Shown: positions 1-7,546 of the stretch, piece after piece | Numbering within the stretch: the stretch's first letter is position 1 | Layout of the letters: each line of letters begins with the position of its first letter | Source of the DNA: Acidobacteriaceae bacterium UBA1795 | Lineage (GTDB): Bacteria; Acidobacteriota; Terriglobia; Terriglobales; Acidobacteriaceae | Reading direction: 5' to 3' | NCBI GenBank assembly: GCA_002314435.1 | Contig: DCFV01000031.1 | Span: 19,220 to 29,078 of the forward strand | Length of the DNA: 9,859 bases | Notes under the pieces: generated by a model | Databases searched by the model: none | What the model saw: only the letters and a program-made list of their open reading frames with translations | What the model was told of the DNA's origin: nothing | Position numbers and translations under genes: made by a program

Positions 1-1458
1 CGAGGGCGCGAGGAACTCGGTAAAGCGCTCAATGCCTACCCAGCCACCGCAAATCGAAAGCAGGGCGAGAATCACCAGCGGTCCAAGCATTGACCACGGA
101 CTTTCGTGCGGATGAGCGTGATGGCTGCGCGACTCGCCAAAGAAGGTGAGATACCAAAGTCGGAACATGTAGAACGCCGTGAGGAGCGCAGTCACCAGGC
201 CCACGAACCAGAAGATCAGTCCGTTGCCGCCTTGCACGAAAGCCGCATACAGAATCGCGTCCTTCGAGAAGAAGCCCGCCAGCGGGAAGAAGCCGGCAAT
301 CGCAAAGACCGCGGCAGTCATCGTCCAGAATGTGATGGGCATGTGTTTGCGGAGCCCACCCATCTTGCGCAGGTCTTGCTCACCGCCCAGTCCGTGAATC
401 ACTGAGCCCGCGGCGAGAAAGAGTAGCGCCTTGAAAAAAGCATGCGTCATCAGATGGAAGATCGCCGCAGAATAAGCCGCAACGCCGCATCCCAGGAACA
501 TGTAGCCGAGTTGCGAGATTGTTGAATAGGCGAGCACGCGCTTGATGTCGTTTTGTACCAAGCCGATGGTGGCAGCGAAGAGGGCCGTGGCCGCACCTAC
601 GACCGCTACAACTGTGAGCGCCAGCGGCGAGCGGTCGAAGAGAAAATGCGTGCGCGCGATCATGTAGACGCCGGCAGTGACCATGGTAGCCGCATGGATG
701 AGAGCTGAGACCGGGGTCGGGCCTTCCATCGCGTCCGGTAGCCAGACGTAGAGCGGTAGTTGCGCGCTCTTGCCGGTGGCACCGACGAGGAGGCATAATG
801 CCGTCACGGTCAGGATGCCTCCAACGAGGTTTGGATTTGCGGCGAGCTTCGCACTGATATCGCTGAACGTCAGTGTGCCGAAGTTCGCCAGCAGGAGAAA
901 CAAGCCGATCAGGAAACCAAAGTCGCCAATGCGATTGACGATGAAGGCTTTCTTGCCTGCATCCGCCGCAGTGGTTTTCTGGAACCAGAAGCCGATGAGC
1001 AGATACGACGCCAGGCCCACGCCTTCCCAGCCCACAAACATCAGCAGCGCGTTGCCTGCGAGCACCAACACCGTCATGAAGAAGAGAAACAGGTTCAGGT
1101 AAGCAAAGTAGCGCCAATAGCTGTCGTCGTCAGCCATATAGCCGGCTGAGTAAATGTGGATCAAGAAACCCACGCCTGTGACGACCAGCAGCATGACCAT
1201 CGACAAATGGTCGAGCACGAAGCTGAAGTCGATGCGCAGCGTACCGGCGTTGATCCAGCCTACAGGGCAGGTTTCCACGTACGGCAGGGCCACGTTCGAT
1301 GCAACAGCACTCAGAACCACAGCAAGTGAGGCAAGCGGCGCCAGCAGCGCGATCGCGGTCACAAGTGCCTTGGGCAGACGGCGACCGATAGTCCCGTTTA
1401 CCACAAACCCCGCGAAGGGCAGCAGCGGAATCAACCACAAATGGAGAGAGCCGTTCAT
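1..1458 (-). CDS. nuoL: NADH-quinone oxidoreductase subunit L, 3' end cut by window edge
   Basis: NuoL is the distal antiporter-like proton-pumping subunit of the complex I membrane arm. The reading frame runs open from ATG at 1456-1458 to the edge, giving 486 codons of a family usually 600-650 residues, so the C-terminal helices and the long lateral helix are missing here. It is highly hydrophobic, with many transmembrane segments. The charged residues of the proton channel are present: Glu145 in [10 protein letters not shown], Lys230 in [20 protein letters not shown], His255 in [13 protein letters not shown], Lys343 in HAFFKALLF and Lys399 in GFFSKDAIL. These match E. coli Glu144, Lys229, His254, Lys342 and Lys399. 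The start overlaps the nuoK stop by 4 nt (ATGA), and no strong ribosome binding site is seen, so translation is probably coupled to nuoK. nuoM and nuoN would be expected beyond position 1. Confidence 0.97.
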   Translation of the reverse strand, partial: MNGSLHLWLIPLLPFAGFVVNGTIGRRLPKALVTAIALLAPLASLAVVLSAVASNVALPYVETCPVGWINAGTLRIDFSFVLDHLSMVMLLVVTGVGFLIHIYSAGYMADDDSYWRYFAYLNLFLFFMTVLVLAGNALLMFVGWEGVGLASYLLIGFWFQKTTAADAGKKAFIVNRIGDFGFLIGLFLLLANFGTLTFSDISAKLAANPNLVGGILTVTALCLLVGATGKSAQLPLYVWLPDAMEGPTPVSALIHAATMVTAGVYMIARTHFLFDRSPLALTVVAVVGAATALFAATIGLVQNDIKRVLAYSTISQLGYMFLGCGVAAYSAAIFHLMTHAFFKALLFLAAGSVIHGLGGEQDLRKMGGLRKHMPITFWTMTAAVFAIAGFFPLAGFFSKDAILYAAFVQGGNGLIFWFVGLVTALLTAFYMFRLWYLTFFGESRSHHAHPHESPWSMLGPLVILALLSICGGWVGIERFTEFLAPS

Positions 1459-1778
1459 AGTTTCATCAGGTCGATTCTGTCAACGGCCAGCGTGGCGCGG
1501 GCGCGGAAGACGGCAATGATGATGGCCAAGCCCACTGCGGCTTCGGCCGCGGCGACCATCATGACAAAAAAGACGAAGATCTGGCCCTTCACCGCATGCC
1601 ACTGATGCGAAAAGACCACGAAGGAAAGGTTCACCGCGTTGAGCATCAACTCGATCGACATGAAGACTGTGATCAGGTTGCGCTTGATCAGAAAGCCGAC
1701 GATGCCGAGCGAGAAGAGAACCGCGCTTAAGAGCAGATACAAAGCGAGCGGAACTTCCTGCTGGAGGATGTGCGTCAT
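1455..1778 (-). CDS. nuoK: NADH-quinone oxidoreductase subunit K
   Basis: NuoK is a small membrane subunit, related to MrpC, that forms part of the first proton channel of complex I. The product is 107 residues, close to the usual 100-105, with three predicted transmembrane helices at about residues 8-30, 35-56 and 66-92. The two membrane glutamates needed for proton transfer are visible: Glu43 in the motif [11 protein letters not shown] and Glu79 in [11 protein letters not shown], equivalent to E. coli Glu36 and Glu72. The ATG at 1776-1778 overlaps the nuoJ stop codon by 4 nt (ATGA), and an AAGGA sequence lies about 11 nt upstream. The stop in turn overlaps the nuoL start by 4 nt. The gene is ordinary and complete. 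Confidence 0.98.
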   Translation of the reverse strand: MTHILQQEVPLALYLLLSAVLFSLGIVGFLIKRNLITVFMSIELMLNAVNLSFVVFSHQWHAVKGQIFVFFVMMVAAAEAAVGLAIIIAVFRARATLAVDRIDLMKL

Positions 1779-2305
1779 TTGCCCACAGTCCTTTCCGGTT
1801 CGGTGTGCCGCGCCAACGCTACAGCGCCAAGGATGGCGACGAGGATCAGCACCGATGTCACCTCAAAGGGCAGCAGCAGGTTGGTAAAGAGCACCTGGCT
1901 GAGCTGTTCGAGGTTAGTCTGTCCCGGCTGGTTTGAGAGGCTGTCACCGAAGGCTGCGCTGCCGAGGCCCTGAATATGGAGCACGACCGTAGCCAGAATT
2001 GCCAGCAGCACCGCTACTGCCGGAAAGCCCACAGCCCAATACGCGCGACTGCCCAGCGTGCGTTCTTCGCGGCCGGCGTTGAGTAGCATGACTACAAAGG
2101 TGAACAGCACCATGATGGCGCCGGCGTAGACGATGACCTGCGCCGCGGCCAGGAACTCGGCTCCTAGCAGCAGGTACAACACGGCGAGCGAGGTCATGAC
2201 CACGATCAGCGAAAGGGCGCTATTGATCGGGTGGGTCTGGAACAGAAGGTTCACGGCCCCGGCCAGGCAAAGCGCTGCGAAAAGTGCAAACAGGATCAGA
2301 TGCAT
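1775..2305 (-). CDS. nuoJ: NADH-quinone oxidoreductase subunit J
   Basis: NuoJ is a membrane subunit of complex I whose third helix lies at the hinge between the quinone site and the pumping arm. From ATG at 2303-2305 the product is 176 residues, with five predicted transmembrane helices beginning directly at the N terminus ([20 protein letters not shown]). The conserved third helix is recognisable as [19 protein letters not shown], with the Tyr-Ala-Gly-Ala-Ile-Met core. A longer frame from TTG at 2345-2347 is possible, but it would add 14 non-conserved polar residues and overlap nuoH, so the ATG is preferred. It begins only 7 nt after the nuoH stop, with no nuoI in between, which is not the usual gene order. 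Its ribosome binding site is weak, which suggests coupling to nuoH. Its end overlaps nuoK by 4 nt. Confidence 0.96.
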   Translation of the reverse strand: MHLILFALFAALCLAGAVNLLFQTHPINSALSLIVVMTSLAVLYLLLGAEFLAAAQVIVYAGAIMVLFTFVVMLLNAGREERTLGSRAYWAVGFPAVAVLLAILATVVLHIQGLGSAAFGDSLSNQPGQTNLEQLSQVLFTNLLLPFEVTSVLILVAILGAVALARHTEPERTVGK

Positions 2306-2312
2306 CGTGCGA

Positions 2313-3362
2313 TCACTTGTAGGCGAGCCAGAGGCTCGTGGCAACAATGTTGAGGATGGCCAGTGGCATCAGGTAGCACCATCCGAAGTTCATCAGTTGG
2401 TCGTAGCGGAAGCGCGGCAACGTGCCGCGGACCCACACGTAAAGAAAAAGGAAGCTGAAAACCTTGAGCGTAAACCAGAAGATCGGCAAAAGAGCCTGCA
2501 GAATAAAGCTTTGCGGAAGAGGAATCAGATTGCCGAACGGGCTTGTCCAGCCGCCCAGAAACAGCAGCGTGGCCACGCATCCGACGTTGATCATGTTGCC
2601 GTACTCGGCCATGAAAAACATTGCGAACTTCATCGAGCTGTACTCGGTGTGATAGCCGGCGGCGAGTTCGCTCTCTGCTTCCGGAAGATCGAAGGGCGAG
2701 CGGTTAGTCTCGGCGTATGCCGCCATCAGATAGATGAAAAAGGCAACGAACTGGAAACCGCCGAAGAGGTTCCACGAGAGAATGCCGTGTTTGGACTGGT
2801 TCTCGACGATCTCGCGCAGATTAAGCGAACCTGCGCGCAGCACCACGCCCACCAGGGAGAGGCCGAGCGCGAGTTCGTAGCTGACCAACTGTGCCGAGGC
2901 GCGTAGCGAACCGAGCAGCGAGTATTTGTTATTCGAAGCCCAGCCTGCCAGCGCAATGCCATAGACCCCGATCGATGTGATGCCGAGGATGACCAGCAAG
3001 CCGATGTTGATGTCTGCGATCTCGAAGAAGTGGAAGCCGCCGGGACCATTGACCGCAGTCGAGCCGAAAGGCACCACTCCGATGGAAATCAGCGCGCAGC
3101 CCAGCGCGATGACCGGTGCGAATAGGTAGAGGGGCCGATTGACAGCGCTCGGGATGATGTCTTCTTTCAGAAACGACTTTGCGCCGTCGACCAGCGGCTG
3201 AAGCAGGCCGAACGGGCCCACGCGGCTGGGTCCCCAACGGTTCTGAATGCGTCCGACCAGCTTGCGCTCCAGAAGAACCGTGTAGGCGACGCCCAAAAGG
3301 AACACCACCACGACCACGATGATCTTGAGCAAGCTCCAGAGGAAAAACTGCAAAATCGTCAA
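2313..3362 (-). CDS. nuoH: NADH-quinone oxidoreductase subunit H
   Basis: NuoH anchors the peripheral arm to the membrane and, with NuoB and NuoD, forms the quinone-binding chamber. The product is 349 residues with about eight transmembrane helices. Family signatures are clear: LLERKLVGRIQNRWGPSRVG just after the first helix, the following GLLQPLVDGAKSFLKEDIIP, and the acidic loop RSPFDLPEAESELAAGYHTE that connects quinone reduction to proton movement. The start appears to be TTG at 3360-3362. An in-frame TGA lies three codons upstream (3369-3371), and there is no ATG or GTG close to the expected N terminus. GAAAGG at 3373-3378 could serve as ribosome binding site, 10 nt upstream. The 32-nt gap from nuoG is the longest in the window. 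nuoI, which normally follows nuoH, is absent. Confidence 0.97.
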   Translation of the reverse strand: MTILQFFLWSLLKIIVVVVVFLLGVAYTVLLERKLVGRIQNRWGPSRVGPFGLLQPLVDGAKSFLKEDIIPSAVNRPLYLFAPVIALGCALISIGVVPFGSTAVNGPGGFHFFEIADINIGLLVILGITSIGVYGIALAGWASNNKYSLLGSLRASAQLVSYELALGLSLVGVVLRAGSLNLREIVENQSKHGILSWNLFGGFQFVAFFIYLMAAYAETNRSPFDLPEAESELAAGYHTEYSSMKFAMFFMAEYGNMINVGCVATLLFLGGWTSPFGNLIPLPQSFILQALLPIFWFTLKVFSFLFLYVWVRGTLPRFRYDQLMNFGWCYLMPLAILNIVATSLWLAYK

Positions 3363-3372
3363 GAGTCTTCAG

Positions 3373-3378
3373 CCTTTC
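3373..3378 (-). promoter_or_regulatory. Possible ribosome binding site of nuoH (GAAAGG)
   Basis: GAAAGG is 10 nt upstream of the proposed TTG start in the 32-nt nuoG-nuoH gap. It is a moderate match, but with the in-frame TGA just upstream of the TTG it is the best explanation of how nuoH begins. Confidence 0.45.
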
Positions 3379-3394
3379 AAAGCGAACAACGAAA

Positions 3395-5713
3395 TCAATC
3401 TGCCACGGCGACTGCAGGTACCGCGCTCTGGTGCTTCTCTAGATCCTTGAGTGCGGGGCTGTATCGGCTCAGCAGGCCGGAAGTGAAAAGGCCATCGTGC
3501 GCGGGCTCGATGGTTGCGGTCGCGGTGAGCGCAGAGACGGGCACAAAGCCCGGTTCCGTGGCAACATCGTTTCCGCAGAACAGGTTCAGCCGGTCCAACT
3601 TGTAGCCGGGCACCAGCCGTTCAATCTCATCCAGTACTGCGATGGGATCAAATGGGCTCAGCTTCGGCTCAAGTCCCTGGGCGGCAAGCCACACGGCGTG
3701 ACGATCTGCCTCGCCAGCCTGCGCGCCACGCGACTGGCCCAGATCCGCAGTCACGCTGCTCTTGCCAAACGGCACCAGTTTGTTGATGTCCGCACCGAGC
3801 GCATCGGCCAGCCGGACCAGAATCTCGAAGTCGGTCTTCACCCCGGCATGATCGGCAGCCTTCTTTGCCAACTGCAAGTCGCCGTATGTGTTGGTCACTG
3901 TGCCAGTTTTCTCATAGAGGCTGGCGGAAGGGAAGACCACATCGGCAATCGCAGCCGTCTCGGTCAGGAACAAATCCTGCACGATGACGAAGGTGCTCTT
4001 CAGCACATCCGGCGCAACATTTTGCTGTGCTACAGGATCGGCACCGACCACGAGCAGCGCACCGAGCTTGGAGGAAAGCATCTCGGGCAGCGACTTTCCA
4101 GGGGCCCTAGGCAGGTTCGGATACTCGGCCGCATAATCGCCCGGCGCAGTAACAGGCACGTAGCCGGGCAGCAGATCAGGTGAAAGGCCCATGTCCGCAG
4201 CGCCGCGCGAGTTGGCGAAGTCGCCGAGCAAAGCGAACTTCACATGCTCGCGGCCCAGACCCCACTCGATGAGCGATTGAAGAGTTGCGCCGCTCAGTTC
4301 CGGGCCAATGACGACAACTAGCGACTCTTCAGCGAGCAGGGCATCGCGGAACGTTGTGTCTGAGATGGACGACTTGCCGCCAGCGAGATAGCCGGTCAAC
4401 TGGGTGTAGCCCGCCGGAGGTACGCGCAGCGCCGCCCTGGCCTGGCGTTCCAGCTTAATCTCCGCCGTGTTGGCTATGTAGAGACGCGCGCGGTTCAGTC
4501 GAACGTCAGCGCGCAATTCCCAAGCCAGCAGCGGGTGCTCGTCGGTCGGATTACTGCCGACGAGCAGGATTGCAGGTGCTTCCGCAATGCCGCGAAGGCC
4601 CACGGTACGACTTGCCTTTCCAGCCAGTGCACGTGAAAACGTCGCGTAGTCGGCGGTGCGCACGTGGTCGATATTGTTGGTGCCGAGCACCGTGCGCGCG
4701 ATCTTCTGCAGGAGATAGTTCTCTTCGTTCGTCGTTGTGTTGGAGCCGATAATGCCGATCGAGCTTCCGCCCTTTGCATCACGAATCTCTTTGAGCCGGG
4801 CAGCAGCAAAGCGCAACGCGTGCTCCCAGGTGGCGGATTCCAGCTTGCCCTGTGCATCCCGCACCAGCGGTTTAGTCAGCCGGTCGCCGCTCTCCACAAA
4901 GTCGAAGCCGAAACGGCCCTTCGCGCATAGGAAGTCGCCATTGATGCCGCTCTTGTCGCGATTGTCAGCGCGGATGATTGTGGAACCATCATTCGACTGG
5001 CGTACGCCAAGCGTGACTTTGCAGCCGTCCGCGCAGTGTGTGCAGACAGTAGAGACGTGGTTCATTTCCCACGGCCGCGTCTTGTAGCGGTAGCTGCCGG
5101 AAGTGAGCGCGCCGACCGGGCACACATCGATGCACATGCCACACTGCTCGCAGTCAAGCTGGTCACCGCCATTTGGAGCAATCACGGCGCGGGCGCCGCG
5201 GTTCTGGATGCCCAGGGCCCACACGTCCATGCCTTCACCGCACATACGCACGCAGCGATAGCAGAGGATGCAGCGCGGGCGGTCATAGAAGACCGCAGGC
5301 GACCACTGTTGTTCTTCGCGGTGCTGCTTGGCCTCTGTATAGAGACTCTCACCGGCACCGTACTTGAACGTCATGTCCTGCAGTTCGCACTCGCCGCCGG
5401 CGTCGCATACCGGGCAGTCGAGTGGGTGGTTGCCGAGCAGCAACTCGATCGTGGACTTGCGCGCCTGCGCAATCTCTGCCGACTCGGTAATGAACACTTG
5501 TCCCTCAGCCACTGGAGTGGTGCAGGCGGTTTGCAGCTTGGGCACCTTCTCCTGGCGCACTACGCACATGCGGCAGGCAGCCTGCAGGCTGAGGCCGGGG
5601 TAGTAGCAGAAGGCGGGGATCTCGATGCCGGCCTTGCGGCAGGCTTCGATGAGCAGCGTGCCGGCCGGAGCCGTCAGCTTCTTTCCATCGACCGTGAAAG
5701 TTACGTCAGCCAT
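3395..5713 (-). CDS. nuoG: NADH-quinone oxidoreductase subunit G, with an extra ferredoxin-type cysteine motif
   Basis: NuoG is the large iron-sulfur subunit that carries electrons from NuoF/NuoE towards the quinone module. The product is 772 residues. In order: a [2Fe-2S] domain with Cys36, Cys47, Cys50 and Cys64 (N1b); His96, Cys100, Cys103 and Cys109 (N5, the HxxxC ligand set); Cys148, Cys151, Cys154 and Cys198 (N4); Cys224, Cys227, Cys231 and Cys263 (N7 type); then a molybdopterin-oxidoreductase-like domain from about residue 277, which in this family has no known cofactor. Unusually, Cys158 and Cys188, Cys191 and Cys194 complete a second CxxCxxCxxxCP motif, so two ferredoxin-type clusters could sit here, as in NAD-dependent formate dehydrogenases and [FeFe] hydrogenases. 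The sequence FLCAKGRFGFDF also looks formate-dehydrogenase-like. The start is ATG with GGAG 4 nt upstream, 14 nt after nuoF. The context makes complex I the firm assignment. Confidence 0.96.
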   Translation of the reverse strand: MADVTFTVDGKKLTAPAGTLLIEACRKAGIEIPAFCYYPGLSLQAACRMCVVRQEKVPKLQTACTTPVAEGQVFITESAEIAQARKSTIELLLGNHPLDCPVCDAGGECELQDMTFKYGAGESLYTEAKQHREEQQWSPAVFYDRPRCILCYRCVRMCGEGMDVWALGIQNRGARAVIAPNGGDQLDCEQCGMCIDVCPVGALTSGSYRYKTRPWEMNHVSTVCTHCADGCKVTLGVRQSNDGSTIIRADNRDKSGINGDFLCAKGRFGFDFVESGDRLTKPLVRDAQGKLESATWEHALRFAAARLKEIRDAKGGSSIGIIGSNTTTNEENYLLQKIARTVLGTNNIDHVRTADYATFSRALAGKASRTVGLRGIAEAPAILLVGSNPTDEHPLLAWELRADVRLNRARLYIANTAEIKLERQARAALRVPPAGYTQLTGYLAGGKSSISDTTFRDALLAEESLVVVIGPELSGATLQSLIEWGLGREHVKFALLGDFANSRGAADMGLSPDLLPGYVPVTAPGDYAAEYPNLPRAPGKSLPEMLSSKLGALLVVGADPVAQQNVAPDVLKSTFVIVQDLFLTETAAIADVVFPSASLYEKTGTVTNTYGDLQLAKKAADHAGVKTDFEILVRLADALGADINKLVPFGKSSVTADLGQSRGAQAGEADRHAVWLAAQGLEPKLSPFDPIAVLDEIERLVPGYKLDRLNLFCGNDVATEPGFVPVSALTATATIEPAHDGLFTSGLLSRYSPALKDLEKHQSAVPAVAVAD

Positions 5714-5717
5714 TCGT

Positions 5718-5721
5718 CTCC
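5718..5721 (-). promoter_or_regulatory. Ribosome binding site of nuoG (GGAG)
   Basis: GGAG sits 4 nt before the nuoG ATG within the 14-nt nuoF-nuoG gap, which supports the chosen start. Confidence 0.55.
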
Positions 5722-5727
5722 AGCGCG

Positions 5728-7038
5728 CTAAACAACGGCCAAGTCTGCGTGCTTGGCATACGGGCAGGGCTTGCCGTTCAGGTGGTCTTCAAACTCTTTG
5801 CGGAACTTCTTCACAAACCCGAGCGTGGGCATAGCCGCTGCATCGCCCAGTGGGCAGAAGGTGCGGCCCATCATGTTCTCGGCCAGGTACTGAATGTTGT
5901 CGATATCCTTGGCAACACCGAAGCCGGCGTGGAAGCGCGTCAGCGCCTTCTTCAGCCAGTCTGTTCCTTCACGGCAGGGAATGCACCAGCCGCAGCTTTC
6001 GTGTTGATAGAAGCTGATGGTGCGCAGCGCAAACTCGACAATGCAGGTCTGGTCGTCAATCACGACTACGCCGCCCGAACCCAGCATCGATCCGGCTTTG
6101 CCCACCTGGTCGAAGTCCATGCCGATGTTTTCGATTTCTTCAGGCAGCAGGACAGGCGTCGAGGAGCCACCGGGCACCACGGCCTTCAAACCACGCCCGC
6201 CGCGTACCCCGCCGCCCACTTCGTAGATCATCTTCTTCAGGTTGTAGCCCATCGGTAGTTCGTACACGCCGGGCTTGGCAATATGACCGCTTAAACCAAA
6301 GAGGCGCGTACCACCGTTGCGCGGAGTTCCCACTGCTGCAAAGGCTTCGCCGCCCATCGCGATCACATGCGGTACGGTGGCGATCGTCTCGGCATTATTG
6401 ATGACCGTGGGGCCGCCGTAGAGGCCAACAACAGCGGGGAAAGGCGGCTTGATGCGCGGCACGCCGCGCTTGCCTTCGAGCGACTCCATCAGCGCCGACT
6501 CTTCGCCTACTTCATAGGCTCCCGCGCCGGACTGTGTGATGATGTTGAACTCAGTATCTGAACCGAAGATGTTCTTGCCCAGAAAGCCCTTTTCGTAGGC
6601 ATCAGCCACGGCCTTCTCCATAATCTCGAGAAGGTAGCGATACTCGCCGCGCAGGTAGATGAAGCCAAGCTTCGCGCCAATGGCCAGTCCTGCGATGATC
6701 GTGCCTTCAATGACGGAATGCGGATCGTGCAGGAAGATCAGATGGTCCTTGCAGGTTCCGGGTTCGCTCTCGTCGCCGTTCACAAGCACGTACTTTGGCT
6801 TAGCGCTCTGCTTAGGCACGAACGACCACTTCATACCTGTGGGGAAGCCCGCGCCGCCGCGTCCGCGGAGGTTTGAGGCCTTCATCTCATTAATGATCCA
6901 GTCGGGTCCCTGAGCCAGACACTTCTTCGCTGAATCGTAGCCGCCGAGTTCGACGTACTTGTCGATATTCGCCGCGCCCTGGCCAAAGCGCTTGGAGACA
7001 ATCTTTACTTCATCCGGGTGGGAGACGAGCTTAGGCAT
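5728..7038 (-). CDS. nuoF: NADH-quinone oxidoreductase subunit F, NADH- and FMN-binding
   Basis: NuoF is the entry point of complex I. It binds NADH and FMN and passes electrons to cluster N3. The product is 436 residues, the normal length. The glycine-rich NADH/FMN loop GRGGAGFPTGMKW is at 59-71, the flavin-site sequence NGDESEPGT at 87-95, and the conserved acidic segment GEESALMESLEG at about 178-189. Cluster N3 ligands are Cys349, Cys352 and Cys355 in ESCGWCIPCREGT, plus Cys395 in GRTFCPLGD. No key residue is missing. The start ATG overlaps the end of nuoE by 8 nt, with a strong GGAGG 5 nt upstream, so it is probably translated well on its own as well as by coupling. It works with NuoE and NuoG as the cytoplasmic NADH dehydrogenase module. 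Confidence 0.98.
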   Translation of the reverse strand: MPKLVSHPDEVKIVSKRFGQGAANIDKYVELGGYDSAKKCLAQGPDWIINEMKASNLRGRGGAGFPTGMKWSFVPKQSAKPKYVLVNGDESEPGTCKDHLIFLHDPHSVIEGTIIAGLAIGAKLGFIYLRGEYRYLLEIMEKAVADAYEKGFLGKNIFGSDTEFNIITQSGAGAYEVGEESALMESLEGKRGVPRIKPPFPAVVGLYGGPTVINNAETIATVPHVIAMGGEAFAAVGTPRNGGTRLFGLSGHIAKPGVYELPMGYNLKKMIYEVGGGVRGGRGLKAVVPGGSSTPVLLPEEIENIGMDFDQVGKAGSMLGSGGVVVIDDQTCIVEFALRTISFYQHESCGWCIPCREGTDWLKKALTRFHAGFGVAKDIDNIQYLAENMMGRTFCPLGDAAAMPTLGFVKKFRKEFEDHLNGKPCPYAKHADLAVV

Positions 7039-7546
7039 TCTTCCCTCCCTGGGCGGCCTTTGCGCGGTACTGTTCGAGGATGCCGGGCACCTGCTCTGGC
7101 GTCAGGTCGTCGTGGAAGTCGTAATTCACTTGGATGGCCGGGGCCCAGCAGCAGGCGCCGATGCATTCCACTTCTTCGAGTGAGAAGACGCCGTCGGTGG
7201 ATACACCCTTGTGTCCAATGCCGAGTTCGTCCTGGAACTTCTCGAAGATTTCGTAGCCGCCGCGAAGCATGCAGCTGATGTTGGTGCACACCTGCACGTT
7301 GTATTTGCCCGCCGGCTTAAAGCGCAGCATCGAGTAGTACGTGGCCACGTTGCGCACGTCCAACTCCGTAATGCCGATGCGGTCAGCTACGTCGGCGATC
7401 ACTGCGTCCGACAGGTAGCCAACTTCGTCCTGCGCGTAGAGCAGCATGGGCACGAGGGCCGAGCGTCGCACCGGGTACTTGGCCACCAGCTTGTCAAAGC
7501 GGGCCGACAACTCGGTCGAGAAGACGCTCATGGTTTCGTTCGTCAT
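7031..7546 (-). CDS. nuoE: NADH-quinone oxidoreductase subunit E, [2Fe-2S] thioredoxin-like
   Basis: NuoE is a thioredoxin-fold ferredoxin that holds the off-path [2Fe-2S] cluster N1a next to the FMN of NuoF. The product is 171 residues, typical for the family. An N-terminal helical region (about 10-75) contains LLYAQDEVGYLSD and VRNVATYYSML, both characteristic. The cluster ligands are Cys87 and Cys92 in CTNISCMLRGG, and Cys128 and Cys132 in CIGACCWAPAIQVN. An additional Cys133 follows directly. The chosen start, ATG at 7544-7546, overlaps the stop of the small upstream gene by 4 nt (ATGA) and has GGGAG 8 nt upstream. A start at Met6 is the alternative and would remove only MTNET. The gene is complete and canonical. 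Confidence 0.97.
   Translation of the reverse strand: MTNETMSVFSTELSARFDKLVAKYPVRRSALVPMLLYAQDEVGYLSDAVIADVADRIGITELDVRNVATYYSMLRFKPAGKYNVQVCTNISCMLRGGYEIFEKFQDELGIGHKGVSTDGVFSLEEVECIGACCWAPAIQVNYDFHDDLTPEQVPGILEQYRAKAAQGGKNA
7044..7048 (-). promoter_or_regulatory. Ribosome binding site of nuoF (GGAGG)
   Basis: GGAGG lies 5 nt upstream of the nuoF ATG, in the last codons of nuoE. It is among the best Shine-Dalgarno matches in the window and fixes the start inside the 8-nt overlap. Confidence 0.65.

Noticed and set aside
100..124. Histidine-rich stretch in NuoL ([11 protein letters not shown]) as a possible metal site
   Set aside because: His-rich loops at this place are common in NuoL from many bacteria and need no special explanation.
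380..1117. Long open frame on the minus strand, out of phase with nuoL
   Set aside because: The in-phase frame gives an unmistakable NuoL from 1458 to the edge. The alternative translation is rich in Arg, Cys and His and has no membrane or family character.
2306..2347. N-terminal extension of NuoJ to a TTG inside nuoH
   Set aside because: It adds polar sequence before a normal first membrane helix and needs a rare start. The ATG at 2305 fits the family.
2133..2906. Plus-strand open frame of 257 codons antisense to nuoH and nuoJ
   Set aside because: It covers strongly conserved nuoH and nuoJ codons, and its translation looks like reversed coding sequence with no recognisable domain.
3363..3394. 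nuoG-nuoH gap as a promoter or terminator
   Set aside because: It is only 32 nt, with no stem-loop plus T-run and no convincing -35/-10 pair.
3497..4183. Plus-strand open frame of 228 codons antisense to nuoG
   Set aside because: Shadow of a GC-rich gene: no ribosome binding site, no domain, and fully inside the conserved nuoG frame.
3395..5713. NuoG as a formate dehydrogenase or hydrogenase subunit
   Set aside because: Despite the extra cysteine motif, it lies within a complete set of complex I neighbours, no active-site Cys or selenocysteine context is evident, and it has no hydrogenase H-cluster domain.
5036..5731. Plus-strand open frame of 231 codons antisense to the start of nuoG
   Set aside because: It mirrors the cysteine-rich N-terminal part of nuoG. 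The Ala- and His-rich composition is what antisense of this region would give.
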